Positions 50,267-60,509 of a DNA stretch of 64,000 nt are shown here, piece by piece. This DNA is from Cytidiella melzeri (Eukaryota > Basidiomycota > Agaricomycetes > Polyporales > Irpicaceae). The notes under the pieces were generated by a model that did not search any database, had not been told where the DNA came from, and saw only the letters and a list, made by a program, of their open reading frames with translations. The stretch spans positions 112,794-176,793 of the forward strand of contig JABYQR010000053.1 of the NCBI GenBank assembly GCA_022592445.1. The letters are read 5' to 3'. The position numbers were made by a program, and so were the translations under genes. Position 1 is the stretch's first letter; each line of letters begins with the position of its first letter.

Positions 50267-51010
50267 TGTTACCAGACCTAACCCTAACCCGGGTCACGTG
50301 ACGTCCTGCCTTATTTATCAATAGTCCAGACCCAAACCCTAGACTCAGTCTGGAGCGGTTCCAGATCAACCTAGGCTATTGTTCTATTGTTCTATTGTTT
50401 CTATTCTATTGTTCTATTGTTCTATTGTTCTAGCTCTATTGTTCTATGTACCCTGGTCCTTGACAGTTACTCAGGTCCTTGACAGTTACATTGTTCTATT
50501 GTTACTCCAGCCCCACAGTTACTCCAGTCCCTAGTGTGGGAACTGGTGCACAGACCACCCAGACACAGTATATATAGTACCCCTTACCCTCCCTGGTTCT
50601 GCATCTTGACCTCTTTGTCATTTGCACTGCCAGGTGAGTTACTCAATGTAACTTAGTATAAGTCTGATATTAATCTTCGTCATTTGCACTGCCAGTATCC
50701 GGCCTCTGTACCTGCTTGCCTGCTTATCATTGACTTTGACCTCGTTCTCATTGTTGGAGATCTACTTCCACTCCCACTTCCTCTCCTCTTCACCCTTGCT
50801 TAGGGTTTATCAGCATAGCAGCAGTTGCTCCGCGACATTAGGTCAAGATACCACACAGCTACCGGCACGACTGCCCTTAGCTTGGATCAAGTTTTCCTGC
50901 CCCTCCCCAGTTCTGAAAAATTTATTCCCCCCTACGTTTGAGAGTAAGCCATCGCCATCCGTCTTGACGTGCTTGATCGCTAACTCGTTCACTTTCCGTG
51001 GTTGATTCTT
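50267..51010 (+). mobile_element. presumed 5' LTR and leader of Gypsy-2
   Basis: Begins around TGTTACCAG at 50267 and carries a TATATATAG box at about 50568 and a leader up to gag. Internal repeats: TCTATTGT units (50376-50447), a twice-repeated GGTCCTTGACAGTTAC (about 50455-50490), and GTCATTTGCACTGCCAG twice (about 50617 and 50679). The 3' LTR is outside the window, so borders are approximate. Confidence 0.4.
50376..50447. repeat. TCTATTGT microsatellite
   Basis: About eight tandem units of TCTATTGT/TTCTATTG with small slips, inside the presumed Gypsy-2 LTR. Confidence 0.85.
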
Positions 51011-51011
51011 A

Positions 51012-52860
51012 GTGCCAAAAGAATCCCACTCCTGTTTCACCGCTTGTCCAGATCCTTTGCACAAGGATCTGAACCAAGCATGTCGAGAAGTCCAGATCTA
51101 TCGCACCTTACCCCAGGCTGTATTTGATCAGCTTGACGCAGAGCACGCACGTGGCAAAAGTCACAAATATACGGAGAAAGAGCTTAAGGCTATTGCCTCC
51201 TATGTCGGTTGTCGTAAACCCAAGGGTTCTGCCCTCACACACAGATTCCCTACAGCAGAGGAGTTTGAGAAACTCTGTGCTGAGTCCAAAGAGTTTGCTG
51301 CCCGTACTGCACGCGAACGAGCTGAGGCCTTAGCAAGTCTTCCTAAGAAGCCTTTGTTAGCAGAACACTTCCCAGTCTGGCCAGCTACCAACCCTGGTGC
51401 AGCCCTCATAGCAGCAAAGCCGACTCTCATCGACTTCCAAAAGCACACCCCTGAAGACCTTCAAGGAATCTTTACTCCAAAGCTCACCGCCACCCTCCAA
51501 CACCTGTCAATTCTACCCACCATCAACACGTATCAACAGCTTCACAAAGACACGAGGTGTAACTTTGAACAAGAGAAACAGAAGTTAGAAAAGCTTCTGG
51601 AGGAGTTACCAACCCGAGCCACTGTTATCACTCAGCGTGAGTGGCAGCTGCTGGATTGGGGTTTAAAGGCAATAGGAGGAATCAGTTTCAAGGGTCTAAG
51701 AAGGAATTACGAACAAGTGTTCAAAGGTTTAGACAGAGTTTGGTCAGACGAGTACTTTGTATCATTCTAGAAATACAGTGTGGCTTCTCAAAGTCCCAGA
51801 AGTAGTGTTTGGTCTAGAGATCATCTCCCCTGTGAGAACTACCCACACACTTTCAATCACCGGACCATCAGAGACAAGTCTTACAACCCAGAAGAAGGAC
51901 ACAAAGCCTGTGAAACTCAGCCCTGTCCAAATCGATACAACGGTATTGCATATCCCGGTCGGTACGCAAACCAGTATCAACCCATTCATCATTGGCAAGA
52001 AGCTCGTATCCTTGAATCCCTCCCACCCTTGCCTGAAGAAGACTTCAATCAAACCTTCACGCAGGAGCAATACCAGATGAATTCCACCAACGTGTCTCAG
52101 CATGCTTCTAGGGCAGCAACCCCAGCCCCCGCACAAAAACTGTCTCCGCCCCCCACAGCAGAACAACTTCTGCATGCGCTACTCCTCGGTCAGCAACAGC
52201 TGACACAAGCCATCACAGTGCTGGTTCAGAACCAGCAACAGCCAGTCAACAACAGGTCACGGGAAAGGGTTGTAGACAAACCCGCTAGTTTTAAGGGCAA
52301 TGCTAGTAGTCACACGTGTCGCTTTCTGGCCGCCTTCTCAATGTACGCACAGTTTAATGAGAAATTGTTGCCATACAATGCCCAAGGGGGTCATACACGA
52401 TTAGACCACCTCTGGATTTTGTCGGCTCTGTCATTTATGACAGAAGATGCGGCAGTTTGAGCTACGCCCCACATGGACTTGATTGCCAGTCATCAAATGG
52501 CATTCAATGGTGACTGGGACGACTTCAGAACGGCGTTCAAAGCACGATTTGAACCAGTTGATGAAATGGTGGATGCCAAGGCCAAGCTCAGGGAGCTGTG
52601 GCAAGGCAAAAAGACGCTTCCCGAGTACACGGCCCAATTCCGGGAAATCATGGATAGGACAGGCTACTCAACCCAGGACCTCAGGGATTGGTATTATGAA
52701 CATCTGAGCACCACAATCAAGGATGAACTGGTCCACACCGCACGGTCCCACGTCACCCTAGTCAATCTCATCAATGTGGCCACCGACATTGACAATCGTC
52801 TTCGGGTTCGAGCTCAGGACAAAGCTCGTTGAGACACTAACACACCCCCCGGACACAAAG
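51012..52860 (+). pseudogene. Gypsy-2 gag, N-terminal part, three in-frame stops
   Basis: A single frame extends across this interval with stops at 51768 (TAG), 52458 (TGA, DAAV-stop-ATPH, where Trp is expected) and 52830 (TGA, KAR-stop-DTN, where Arg is expected). The first third (LPQAVFDQLDAEHARGKSHK, then YTEKELKAI) is an extra domain common ahead of basidiomycete Gypsy capsids. The capsid itself (LIASHQMAFNGDWDDFRTAF, ELWQGKKTLPEYTAQFREIM) is clear. Each stop is one C-to-T or G-to-A step from a sense codon. Gag is then interrupted by an unrelated insertion. Confidence 0.82.
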
Positions 52861-52869
52861 GGACTGGGC

Positions 52870-54380
52870 ACAAACACACCTGACCTTGCGAGAGGCGATT
52901 ACATGTGTAAGGAGGGGTTGAGGGTATGCGTGAATGTAGGTTGCGAGTGGGTCCAAGAGTCCTAGGCTGCACCTAGACTCGGGCGAGTGGTGATGCATTT
53001 GCAGGGCTCGGAGTGCCAGGCCAAAAGCACTGTGGTTTGTTTGGGTAGCTGGGAAACGTTCCGGGTAGAAAGATGTAAAGTAAAGCTAAGCAAGGCAATG
53101 CAATGCAATGCAAAGGGACAATAGAACTTAAGTGTTGCAAAAGAAAGTGGTGTAAAAGCGATAGAGCTAGGGGCAACACAGTGGTGAAGAAAGGAGAGCA
53201 ATTGGAATGTGGTAACACAAGGGGAGGGAGAGGAAGTGGTGTGGTAAAGTGCAAGAGAAAGGACTGCACTGGCTCAATGCAAGAGGATAACGCAAAACGC
53301 CATGGCAAACACAGTAGGAAATGCAATGGGAACACAGAATAAACGCGGTCTAAACTCAGTAGCCTTGAGAAAGAGAAGAAGGGGCGGCTGTAAAAGGGGG
53401 TTGCAGTGAAGGAGAACGCAGTAAGACTCAGTAGCCTTGAGAAAGAGAAGGGGCGGCTGAAAAAGGGGGTCGCAGTGAAGGAGAAACGCAACGCAGTAAG
53501 TAACACAGTAAAATAAACGCAGTAGAAACACAAAAGGGGGTCGCAATGAAGGAGAAAGTGACACAGGGTGAGAGATACGCACTGTGGAGTTGCTCAAGAA
53601 GCAAGGGGAAAAGTGGCAGGGGCAACTTTGAGGGGAAAACCGCGGGGGTGTCGTATTCTAAGCTAAGCAAGGTACAGACACAGCGTATATAAGTAAAAGG
53701 CAATAGGGGCTATAGCAAATTGAAGCCATGCGAGAGCAAGGCAAGGAAAGGGGCATCGCGCGATGAAACGAGGGACAAATGCGAAACATGTTACAGGAGC
53801 GATGGGGCACTGCCTTTAGCCGCTCTGCAAAGAGAACAGGCTGCGGAATCCGAGGGAGTGGAAAAGGGGGCCGGGGGGTTTCAACAGCTATGAGCTTGAG
53901 TGCGAGGGACTACAAGGAGGCAATATGCGGCAAGTGAAGCCATGCAATGCAAAGCCATGCGAACCAAAGCAGAGGGAATGCAATGCAAGGCAACGCGAGG
54001 CCAAGCAAAGCAAAGGAGAAGCGAGGCAACGCGAGGCAGCGCGAGATAATGCGAGGCGAAGCAAGGCGGCGCGACGCAACACGAAGCAACATGCAAGGCG
54101 AGGCAAGGCAAGGCGGCGCAAGGCAAGGCAAGGCGGCGCAAGGCGAAGCGAAGCGGAGGGAATGCAATGCCATGCAAGGCAAGCCAATGCGAGGCAACGC
54201 GAGATAACGCGATGCGACGCGACGCGAAGCAACATGCAAGGCAAGGGGACGCAAAGCGAAGGGAAGCAAAGCGACCCAATGCGAAGCAAGGCGAAATGTA
54301 GCGATGCAAAGCAAAGCAAGGCAAAGCAATGCAATGCAAAGCAAAGCAAAGCGAGGCGATGCAATGCAAGTCTTGCCAGA
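52870..54380 (+). mobile_element. unidentified non-coding insertion with pentamer tract, in Gypsy-2 gag
   Basis: About 1.5 kb of DNA separates the gag capsid from its zinc-knuckle part. It codes for nothing convincing. A unique head (about 52870-53090) is followed by purine-rich body sequence with a 72-bp direct repeat (copies at about 53355-53422 and 53427-53495, a partial one at 53531-53560), then by a long tract (about 53930-54375) of GCAAG/GCAAA/GCAAT/GCGAG-like pentamers. The top strand is very poor in T. A unique head, body and simple-repeat tail suggest a SINE- or LINE-like non-autonomous element, but no A/B box or target duplication could be fixed. Borders are uncertain by tens of bases. 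Confidence 0.5.
53930..54375. repeat. degenerate GCRAN pentanucleotide array
   Basis: Roughly 90 units of five bases, mostly GCAAG, GCAAA, GCAAT, GCGAG and GCGAA, with occasional phase slips. Translation in any frame gives simple Cys/Ala/Arg repeats, which explains the long open frames here. Confidence 0.85.
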
Positions 54381-54384
54381 ACCA

Positions 54385-54969
54385 AGGGCTGCTGCTAGTC
54401 CATGTGAATGTGCTCGCCTTTGGGCCTGTTGCACGTCCAGCGATTTCCGGGCGTATCATCGTGAGCAAGGTCGAACAGTTCCCAATGTGTTCAAAACTAC
54501 CCCGGTCTCCACCTCGTCCCCGGCTCCTTTTGTCCAACCATCTTGCAATTCCAATGCTATGGAAATTGATGCCACTAAAGTTGGTCCCAATGGGAAAACA
54601 CGTGCTGATTTCATGAAAGCAATGAATGGAAGATGCTATCGATGTGGATCTAAGGAGCACCAGAAGAAAGACGGCAAACATGATCAGGAATTGTGTGGAC
54701 ATTGTGAAGGCAACCATCAGACGCAAGTGTGCCAAAGCCGGTTCCTTGGGTACTCACCTAGGCAACAGAAGGTGGCTGCCAGTACTCTCTTCAATCCGTC
54801 CACTTCGGCCCCCTCGTTGACCTCGTCCGCGAGGCCCTTACCTACCCCGCCCGCCGCAACCGTCGCCAGCTCTTTGTCTTCAACTCCGTTTGACTACGAT
54901 GCCATCATGAAGCAGATGTCATTGCTCACGGATCAAGTCAAGCAGCTGGGAAATCAAAGGGATTTTTAG
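54385..54969 (+). pseudogene. Gypsy-2 gag, C-terminal part with zinc knuckles
   Basis: Gag resumes after the insertion: FRAYHREQGRTVPN, AMEIDATKVG, then a CCHC-like pair (CYRCGSKEHQKKDG...C and CGHCEGNHQTQVC) and a Pro/Ser-rich tail. At 54964-54968 a run of five T precedes a stop (RDF-stop), while the frame one base over continues ERTPGKTAPLSPTKKTY into the protease, so a one-base loss in the T run is likely. Confidence 0.78.
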
Positions 54970-54989
54970 AAAGGACTCCAGGTAAAACT

Positions 54990-55448
54990 GCACCCTTGAG
55001 TCCCACTAAAAAGACCTACATAGAAGAAGTGGAGGACGTTGATGACTCACCCATGGACACAGTTTTTAGCACACCTGTAGTAATTACCTGCCCCGCTCAG
55101 CAACCTGATTCGCCGCCTTCAGCTTTATTCAACAACATGTATAACTACTACAAAACCTTGTCGTCTTGCATAGTGCCTGAAATAGACCCGCTTAGCATGC
55201 ATTTCCGAGTTCCAATTACGCTCAAAGGAGTGTTCAGAGAAGAGGGCATCAAAGCTATGATTGACTCAGGAGCCACCGCATTGTTCCTAAGTCAAGACTT
55301 TGTCAACCGGCACCAAGTACGTACGGTCCCCTTAGAAAGACAGATCCCACTCCACAACATCGATGGGACTTTAAATTAAGGAGGACGTATCACACACAGA
55401 GCAGAGCTCGAACTACAAGTTGGGGCTATCAAAGAAAATGCAACATTT
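54990..55448 (+). pseudogene. Gypsy-2 protease, split by Copia-2
   Basis: Acidic linker, then the aspartic protease site AMIDSGATALFLSQDF with its catalytic Asp intact. An in-frame TAA at 55377 (DGTLN-stop-GGRITHRAE) fits CAA-to-TAA. The frame then reads ELQVGAIKENATF up to the Copia-2 border and continues after Copia-2 at 60949 as LVTDIGPKDCILGLPWL, which shows that Copia-2 landed within this gene. Confidence 0.85.
55444..55448. repeat. target-site duplication of Copia-2, left copy
   Basis: CATTT directly before the left LTR; the same five bases follow the right LTR at 60949-60953. Removing Copia-2 and one copy restores the Gypsy-2 frame. Confidence 0.85.
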
Positions 55449-55886
55449 TAAAGCCGGTCGAATGTATTCAACACGTCTAGAGGCAGGGATGGATGCGCAG
55501 TCGTAATCCCACTTGCCGTCGTAAGGACCTAAGACACACGAGCGAAGCGTGTTAATCCAGGTGCGAAAGAGAAAGAGCACAATAGCATAATGACTGTACC
55601 TAAGACACACAAGCGAAGCGAGTTAACTACAGGTACAGGCTGTGAGCATATTGCATATGTGAGGGACAACAAAGAATACTCACTCCAGGTGCAAAAGAGA
55701 AAGAGCACGATGGAGTGTCAGGAGCGGGGGCGAAGGTATTAAGACAGAGCCCTCAGGCAACCCAAAAAGGAAAATCTGTGATACAGATGTGTCCGCGTGA
55801 AGAAAGAACAAAAGAGCGACCATATACGGAAAACAAAAGAGAGTCCGGTAACTACTAGTCCGTGAGCCGGAGCTGAAAAGCCATTA
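55449..55886 (-). repeat. Copia-2 3' LTR
   Basis: 438 bp. Contains two copies of CCTAAGACACACRAGCGAAG plus CGWGTTAA and two of CCAGGTGCRAAAGAGAAAGA plus GCAC (plus-strand reading). The TATA-like site of the other LTR (GTATATAAG) is shortened here to GTATTAAG. Confidence 0.92.
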
Positions 55887-58736
55887 CTCCCCCTCAGCGA
55901 GGTGAAACTGGACGAGCCCTAAGGACTCAGAGTGACGAACGTGAGCTTCAGCCGGTAAAGACTTGGTGAAGATGTCAGCGGGGTTGTCAACTCCAGGGAT
56001 TCGAACCAATTCGACAAGGCCTTCGGTGACGCATTTGTGAACAGCGTGCGCAGTGATGCAAGTATGTTTTGAGTGATGCTTCACTTGGGTGGACTTGGAA
56101 GCGTCTACAGCACTCTTGTTGTCGCAATGAAGAACGACAGGTAGAGGAAGAGGTTGCTCAATTTGATCAGTGAGAATCTTTAACCACTTGAGTTGCTCGC
56201 AAGCTTCGTGAGCCGCAAAGTATTCTGAGTCGAAGGTAGACTTCGCCACAGAACGTTGTTTGCGCGAGGACCAGCAGACAGCGCCATAGCCAAGGAAATA
56301 AACCCAGCCAGAGGTGGAGAGCGAGTCGTCTAAGTTGCCGGCAAAGTCGGCGTCGGTGTAACCGACAAGATCGTCAACGCCTTCGTCATTATGGCCTAGA
56401 CAAAGTCGGAGACTGGATGTACCGCGAAGGTAGTGAAGGACATGATATGCAGTGCGGAGATGCAACTGCGAGGGGTTGGACTGGTATTGACAGAGTTTCG
56501 CAACAGCGTACGAGATGTCAGGTCGAGTTCCAAGGGAGGCGTACATGAGTGAGCCAAGTACGCTGCGGTATGTGTGGATAAGTGCTGGGTCGCACTGTTC
56601 CTTGGGATTTTCGTTGTGTACCAACTGGATACCGGTTGGAAGTGGTGTGGAAGCAGGATTGGAGTCCTCATGCTGGAAGCGTTTGAGAACGGAATTGATG
56701 TAGACCTCTTGGTCGAGGTAGATGAGACGACTCTCCCTATCCCGAGTGATACGGATACCGAGATAGTGCTTGAGCTCGCCTAAGTCTTTGAGATCGAAAT
56801 GGCGACGAAGAGCGTCCTTGGTCTCCTTGATGAGGGTGAGACTGTTCCCCATAATAGTGAGATCGTCGACGTAGCAAACAATAATTTGGAGGGCTCCCCC
56901 TCGTCGACGAGTAAAAATGGCGACATCACCTGTGTCGTAACAGACGAAGCCGAGTTCTTTGAGGCATGCCTTGAGCGTGAGGAACCATTGGCGTCCTGCC
57001 TGCTTTAGGCCATAGATTGCCTTATGAAGGCGGCATACTTTGCCTTCATCCAGTACAAACCCTTCAGGTTGCTCCATGTAAACCTCCTCGTCCAAAGATC
57101 TGTTCAGATAGGCTTGTTGGAAGTCAATCTGGTGAATTTCCCAGTCCAGAATAGCTGCCAAGGCAACGAGGTATCGCCAAGACTCCAGACGGGAGACGGG
57201 AGCGAAGGTGTCTGTGAAATCGATGCCTTGAACTTGCTCAAAACCCTTGGCTACCAGACGTGCCTTATAACGATCAACATTTCCGTCCTTGTCGAGTTTG
57301 AGTTTGTAAACCCATTTGCTCTTGATCGCCTTGCAACCAGGGGGCAAATCGACTAGTTTCCATGTTCCAGTGTCCTGGAGATCTTTGATTTCGGCCTCCA
57401 TAGCTGCACGCCAGTCATTTCGATCCGGTGAACCCATAGCCTGCCGATAGGTACGAGGCTCCCCCTGAGGCGTAACTGCTGCTGCCAGCATGACGACCTG
57501 CTCGTCAGAGAGGACAGCACCGGCGTCAGCTTTTGCTTTGCCTTTGCCTTTGTAGGGGACCTTGTTACCGCGAGCCCGAGTCGTCTCCCCAATCTCTTGT
57601 TCAGTAGCAGCCCACATAGACTGGAGACGCTTTGCATCACGAGGTACAACAGTGCGTTGTGAACAACGTGTAACACCAGCATGAGCCGGGTTGGAGAATG
57701 GAAGGTAGTCGTGTGGAGAAGCGGCCGGAAGACGATTGGGATTTGGCTCGAGTTTGGGAGAAGGTACGACAGGAGGGCCTTTCCGTTTGGAAGGCGAGAG
57801 TGGCGTGGATGAAGAGCTAGGCTCTGGTTCAGCAGATGTGGACGAACTAGGAATAGGAGTAGAGGGACGCGGTATCCGTGAAGGCGTAGGAGCCGACGTG
57901 GATGTTGCGTCAGGAGGAGGTGGTTGTTGAGTTGAGGGCACTTGCGATGTGGTAGTAGCCGGCTGCGAAGAGGGCGTTAAAGGGAGTGAAAGTTCAAGAT
58001 CGTACGTGGTCGGCGGAGAGGTTGGAATGCTCGAAGTTGGTTGAGTAGGAGGTGAAGGACAGTTAGGAAAGATCAGTTTGTCGAATACAACGTCAGTACT
58101 TGAGACGATCCTATGAGTATGTTTGTCCCATAAGCAGTAACCTTTAGAACCCGCTTCATACCCAACATGCACAAGAGGCTGAGCGTGAGCATCGAGCTTC
58201 CTGTGATGATCCTTGTGAATGTGGCGATAGGCGAGGCAACCAAAAACACGGAAGTATGAAACATCCGGTTTGGAGCCAGTTATAATCTCGAATGGTGTCC
58301 TCCAATCCAGAGACCGTTTGGGTGCTCGGTTGCGCACATGCACGGCGGTTTTCACGGCTTCTTCCCAGAATCCTTTGGACATCCCGGCGGCGTAAAGCAT
58401 AGAGAGTGCAGCCTCCATGATGGTGCGGTTGAAACACTCAGCCTTGCCGTTTTGTTGTGGTGTATCCGGGGTGGTGCGCTGATGGACAATTCCAAGATCC
58501 TTCAATTGTTGCACGAAGCGCTTCGACTGGTATTCACCGCCCCTGTCAGAGCGAAGAATCTTGATATCCCTCTCGAACTGAGTTTTGACCAGCTGACGGA
58601 ACTCCTCGAACTTCTGCTCCTGTTCGTCTTTGTGTTTCAGGAAATAAATCCAGACGTTGTCAGAGCAGTCGTCGATGTACGTGAGCATGTAGAGGTGTCC
58701 GCCGTTTACAGAAGAGTTCTGCATAGGTCCAGCCAA
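55884..58736 (-). CDS. Copia-2 pol: integrase, reverse transcriptase, RNase H
   Basis: A 950-codon open frame in element orientation. Integrase: catalytic acids in DLAGP, RSDRGGEY and TPQQNGKAECFNRT are present (Cys at a position that is normally Arg in ERFNRT). A long Pro/Ser/Thr linker leads to the reverse transcriptase (KSKWVYKLKLDKDGNVDRYK, FDYQQ-like IDFQQAYLN, YVDD in VCYVDDLTIMG) and a Copia RNase H (GYTDADFAGNLDDSLSTSG, STFDSEYFAAHEA, HCDNKSAVD). Ends LAEGE next to the polypurine tract and LTR. The frame also continues upstream of its first Met into CEGCQLGKATRRTFHSS, the integrase zinc-finger cysteines, where it meets gag by a frameshift. Confidence 0.9.
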   Translation of the reverse strand: MAGPMQNSSVNGGHLYMLTYIDDCSDNVWIYFLKHKDEQEQKFEEFRQLVKTQFERDIKILRSDRGGEYQSKRFVQQLKDLGIVHQRTTPDTPQQNGKAECFNRTIMEAALSMLYAAGMSKGFWEEAVKTAVHVRNRAPKRSLDWRTPFEIITGSKPDVSYFRVFGCLAYRHIHKDHHRKLDAHAQPLVHVGYEAGSKGYCLWDKHTHRIVSSTDVVFDKLIFPNCPSPPTQPTSSIPTSPPTTYDLELSLPLTPSSQPATTTSQVPSTQQPPPPDATSTSAPTPSRIPRPSTPIPSSSTSAEPEPSSSSTPLSPSKRKGPPVVPSPKLEPNPNRLPAASPHDYLPFSNPAHAGVTRCSQRTVVPRDAKRLQSMWAATEQEIGETTRARGNKVPYKGKGKAKADAGAVLSDEQVVMLAAAVTPQGEPRTYRQAMGSPDRNDWRAAMEAEIKDLQDTGTWKLVDLPPGCKAIKSKWVYKLKLDKDGNVDRYKARLVAKGFEQVQGIDFTDTFAPVSRLESWRYLVALAAILDWEIHQIDFQQAYLNRSLDEEVYMEQPEGFVLDEGKVCRLHKAIYGLKQAGRQWFLTLKACLKELGFVCYDTGDVAIFTRRRGGALQIIVCYVDDLTIMGNSLTLIKETKDALRRHFDLKDLGELKHYLGIRITRDRESRLIYLDQEVYINSVLKRFQHEDSNPASTPLPTGIQLVHNENPKEQCDPALIHTYRSVLGSLMYASLGTRPDISYAVAKLCQYQSNPSQLHLRTAYHVLHYLRGTSSLRLCLGHNDEGVDDLVGYTDADFAGNLDDSLSTSGWVYFLGYGAVCWSSRKQRSVAKSTFDSEYFAAHEACEQLKWLKILTDQIEQPLPLPVVLHCDNKSAVDASKSTQVKHHSKHTCITAHAVHKCVTEGLVELVRIPGVDNPADIFTKSLPAEAHVRHSESLGLVQFHLAEGE

Positions 58737-60379
58737 GTCAGTGTGGATGAGATCGAAAGGTTTGTCCGCGCGAGGTGTTGAGGACGAATGGAATGTGCGT
58801 CGTGTGGCCTTGCCGAGTTGACAACCTTCGCATGCGTGTTCAGAGCGAGGAGTCTTTTGTCGATAGTCAGACCTGTTACCGGGGAGTTGTCAGAGCGTAG
58901 CTTCTGTAGTGCTTCCCAGTTCAGGTGACCATAGCGTTGATGTACAAGGTCGATGGGTGACGAGTGCGTGTGCGTGGAGGAGGCGACCGACGAAGAAGAG
59001 ACGCGAAGTCCCAACCAGTATTGGCTGCCCTTGAGAGTACCTATGCCGTAGGTGGTATCATTCTTGTGTATCCGTGCTTTACCGCCAGTGAAAACGGTAG
59101 AGAATCCTTTGGAGTCAAGACAGGAAATCAAAATGAGTCGGTAGGCGATGCCCAGGCAGTATAAGACGTTGTCGAACTGCGCTGTGAGCTTCTTTCCATC
59201 AACGTGTACGGTTCCACGTACGCTCCCAGACCCAAGCGTAGACATTGAAGTCTTCAAAGCATCAGCTAATGTCGCAAACAATGGCGTAGCGAATGGCTTG
59301 TAGTCGTGGAAGTCGTTGAGGTTGTTGCTGATGTGTCTCGTACAGCCTGAGTCGAGCATCCAGGGTGTTTCACCCGAAGCATAAAACATAACATCTATAT
59401 TTGCGACGTTGGCGGCTTCGGACGTGGAGTCCTCAGCGGAGACTGCATGTACAGCAGCAGAACCGTTAGACGATGATGGTGACCCAGAAGATTCTTTCTT
59501 CCCCTTGTCCTTTCCTCCTTTTCCCCCTTTCCTTGCCTCCTCAATGGCAGCCTTCTTCTTACAACACTCGTCCTCTGCATGACCCTTGTACTTGCAAAAC
59601 CCGCACTGCTTCTTTGACTTGCCCGACGAGGACGAAGCCGAAGACTTGTTGAACTTGACCGCAGAGACTGAAGGCGATTCCTTTCGCTTAGCCTCGTCGA
59701 TGAGGCGCGATCGGATGTCGTCGTATTTCAAGTCCTTTGGCGCGGTGACAGCAAGGATGGGCTCGACAATGTTGGCGAAGGAGTCAGGGAGTACCGAGAG
59801 GAGACCAAAGATCTTGAGCAGTTCCTTGTCGCCAAGGATGCCGGAGGCGTCAACTTCTTGCCAGAGACGACCACATTCTTCAAGCTGTTCAACGAGAGGG
59901 CGTGAGCCGTCGATCGTGTGAAGGAAGTATTGCTTGAACTTGAGGAACGCAGAGAGAGTGGTCGAAGCGGAGTAGTTGGCCTTAAGCTTAGCATAGATCT
60001 CGGCGGCGGAGTTGGTCTCGAGGTCGAAGAGATGGTGGAGAGAGCTGTCGACGGTCGCGAGGAGAACCAGAGTGACGTTGGCGTCGGCCTTGCACCAGTC
60101 GTCGTAGTCCGTGTCGGTGGACGCGGGCTTGACCAGAGAAGGATCGACCATGCCAGACACAGCTTGCGTCTTGAGAAACTGGATGAACAGCATGTTCCAT
60201 TCCTTCCAGTTGTTGGCACCGGTCAGCTTAGGCAGCGAGTCGAGTTTGATGAACGAGGAGTTGCTGGAAGTGTTCTTGATGAACGACGAACCAGCGGCAG
60301 AGGGACCTGCAGAGGCAGGAGTGGACCCAGCAGGGCCAGACGATGCCGAACCACCTGTGGGAGGTGTGGTGCTCGACAT
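58706..60379 (-). CDS. Copia-2 gag-protease, frameshifted before integrase
   Basis: Starts at the ATG at 60379. Copia-type Gag (UBN2-like): LPKLTGANNWKEWNMLFIQF, VEQLEECGRLWQEVDASGIL, then the CCHC knuckle CGFCKYKGHAEDEC, a Lys/Gly/Ser stretch, and protease LDSGCTRHISN with the catalytic Asp intact. The pre-integrase motif VHQRYGHLNWEAL follows. At about 58828-58845 the frame runs on as AKVVNSARPHD, but the frame one base over gives HACEGCQLGKA, the expected zinc-finger Cys pair. A one-base change here separates Gag-Pr from Pol and is probably a lesion, since Copia elements normally have one frame. Confidence 0.88.
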   Translation of the reverse strand: MSSTTPPTGGSASSGPAGSTPASAGPSAAGSSFIKNTSSNSSFIKLDSLPKLTGANNWKEWNMLFIQFLKTQAVSGMVDPSLVKPASTDTDYDDWCKADANVTLVLLATVDSSLHHLFDLETNSAAEIYAKLKANYSASTTLSAFLKFKQYFLHTIDGSRPLVEQLEECGRLWQEVDASGILGDKELLKIFGLLSVLPDSFANIVEPILAVTAPKDLKYDDIRSRLIDEAKRKESPSVSAVKFNKSSASSSSGKSKKQCGFCKYKGHAEDECCKKKAAIEEARKGGKGGKDKGKKESSGSPSSSNGSAAVHAVSAEDSTSEAANVANIDVMFYASGETPWMLDSGCTRHISNNLNDFHDYKPFATPLFATLADALKTSMSTLGSGSVRGTVHVDGKKLTAQFDNVLYCLGIAYRLILISCLDSKGFSTVFTGGKARIHKNDTTYGIGTLKGSQYWLGLRVSSSSVASSTHTHSSPIDLVHQRYGHLNWEALQKLRSDNSPVTGLTIDKRLLALNTHAKVVNSARPHDAHSIRPQHLARTNLSISSTLTWLDLCRTLL

Positions 60380-60493
60380 GTTGGCAGGATGTTAAGGATG
60401 TGGACATAGAAACCTGGAGTCGTGTGTCGACGTTGATCGGAGCGAAGCACAGATGGGCGTAATAAGGTGAACGACGAGTGTGGATTAGAGTCA

Positions 60494-60509
60494 GGCGGGG
60501 CTCATAACC
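60494..60509 (-). other. Copia-2 primer-binding site, half-tRNA(iMet) type
   Basis: In element orientation GGTTATGAGCCCCGCC lies immediately inside the 5' LTR, identical to the Copia-1 site and complementary to the initiator tRNA-Met anticodon arm. Confidence 0.8.

Noticed and set aside
53881..54735. Long open frames on both strands full of Cys/Ala/Leu or Lys/Arg/Gln repeats
   Set aside because: They come from the five-base repeat array, which has few stops in any frame. No domain, and composition is purely that of the repeat.
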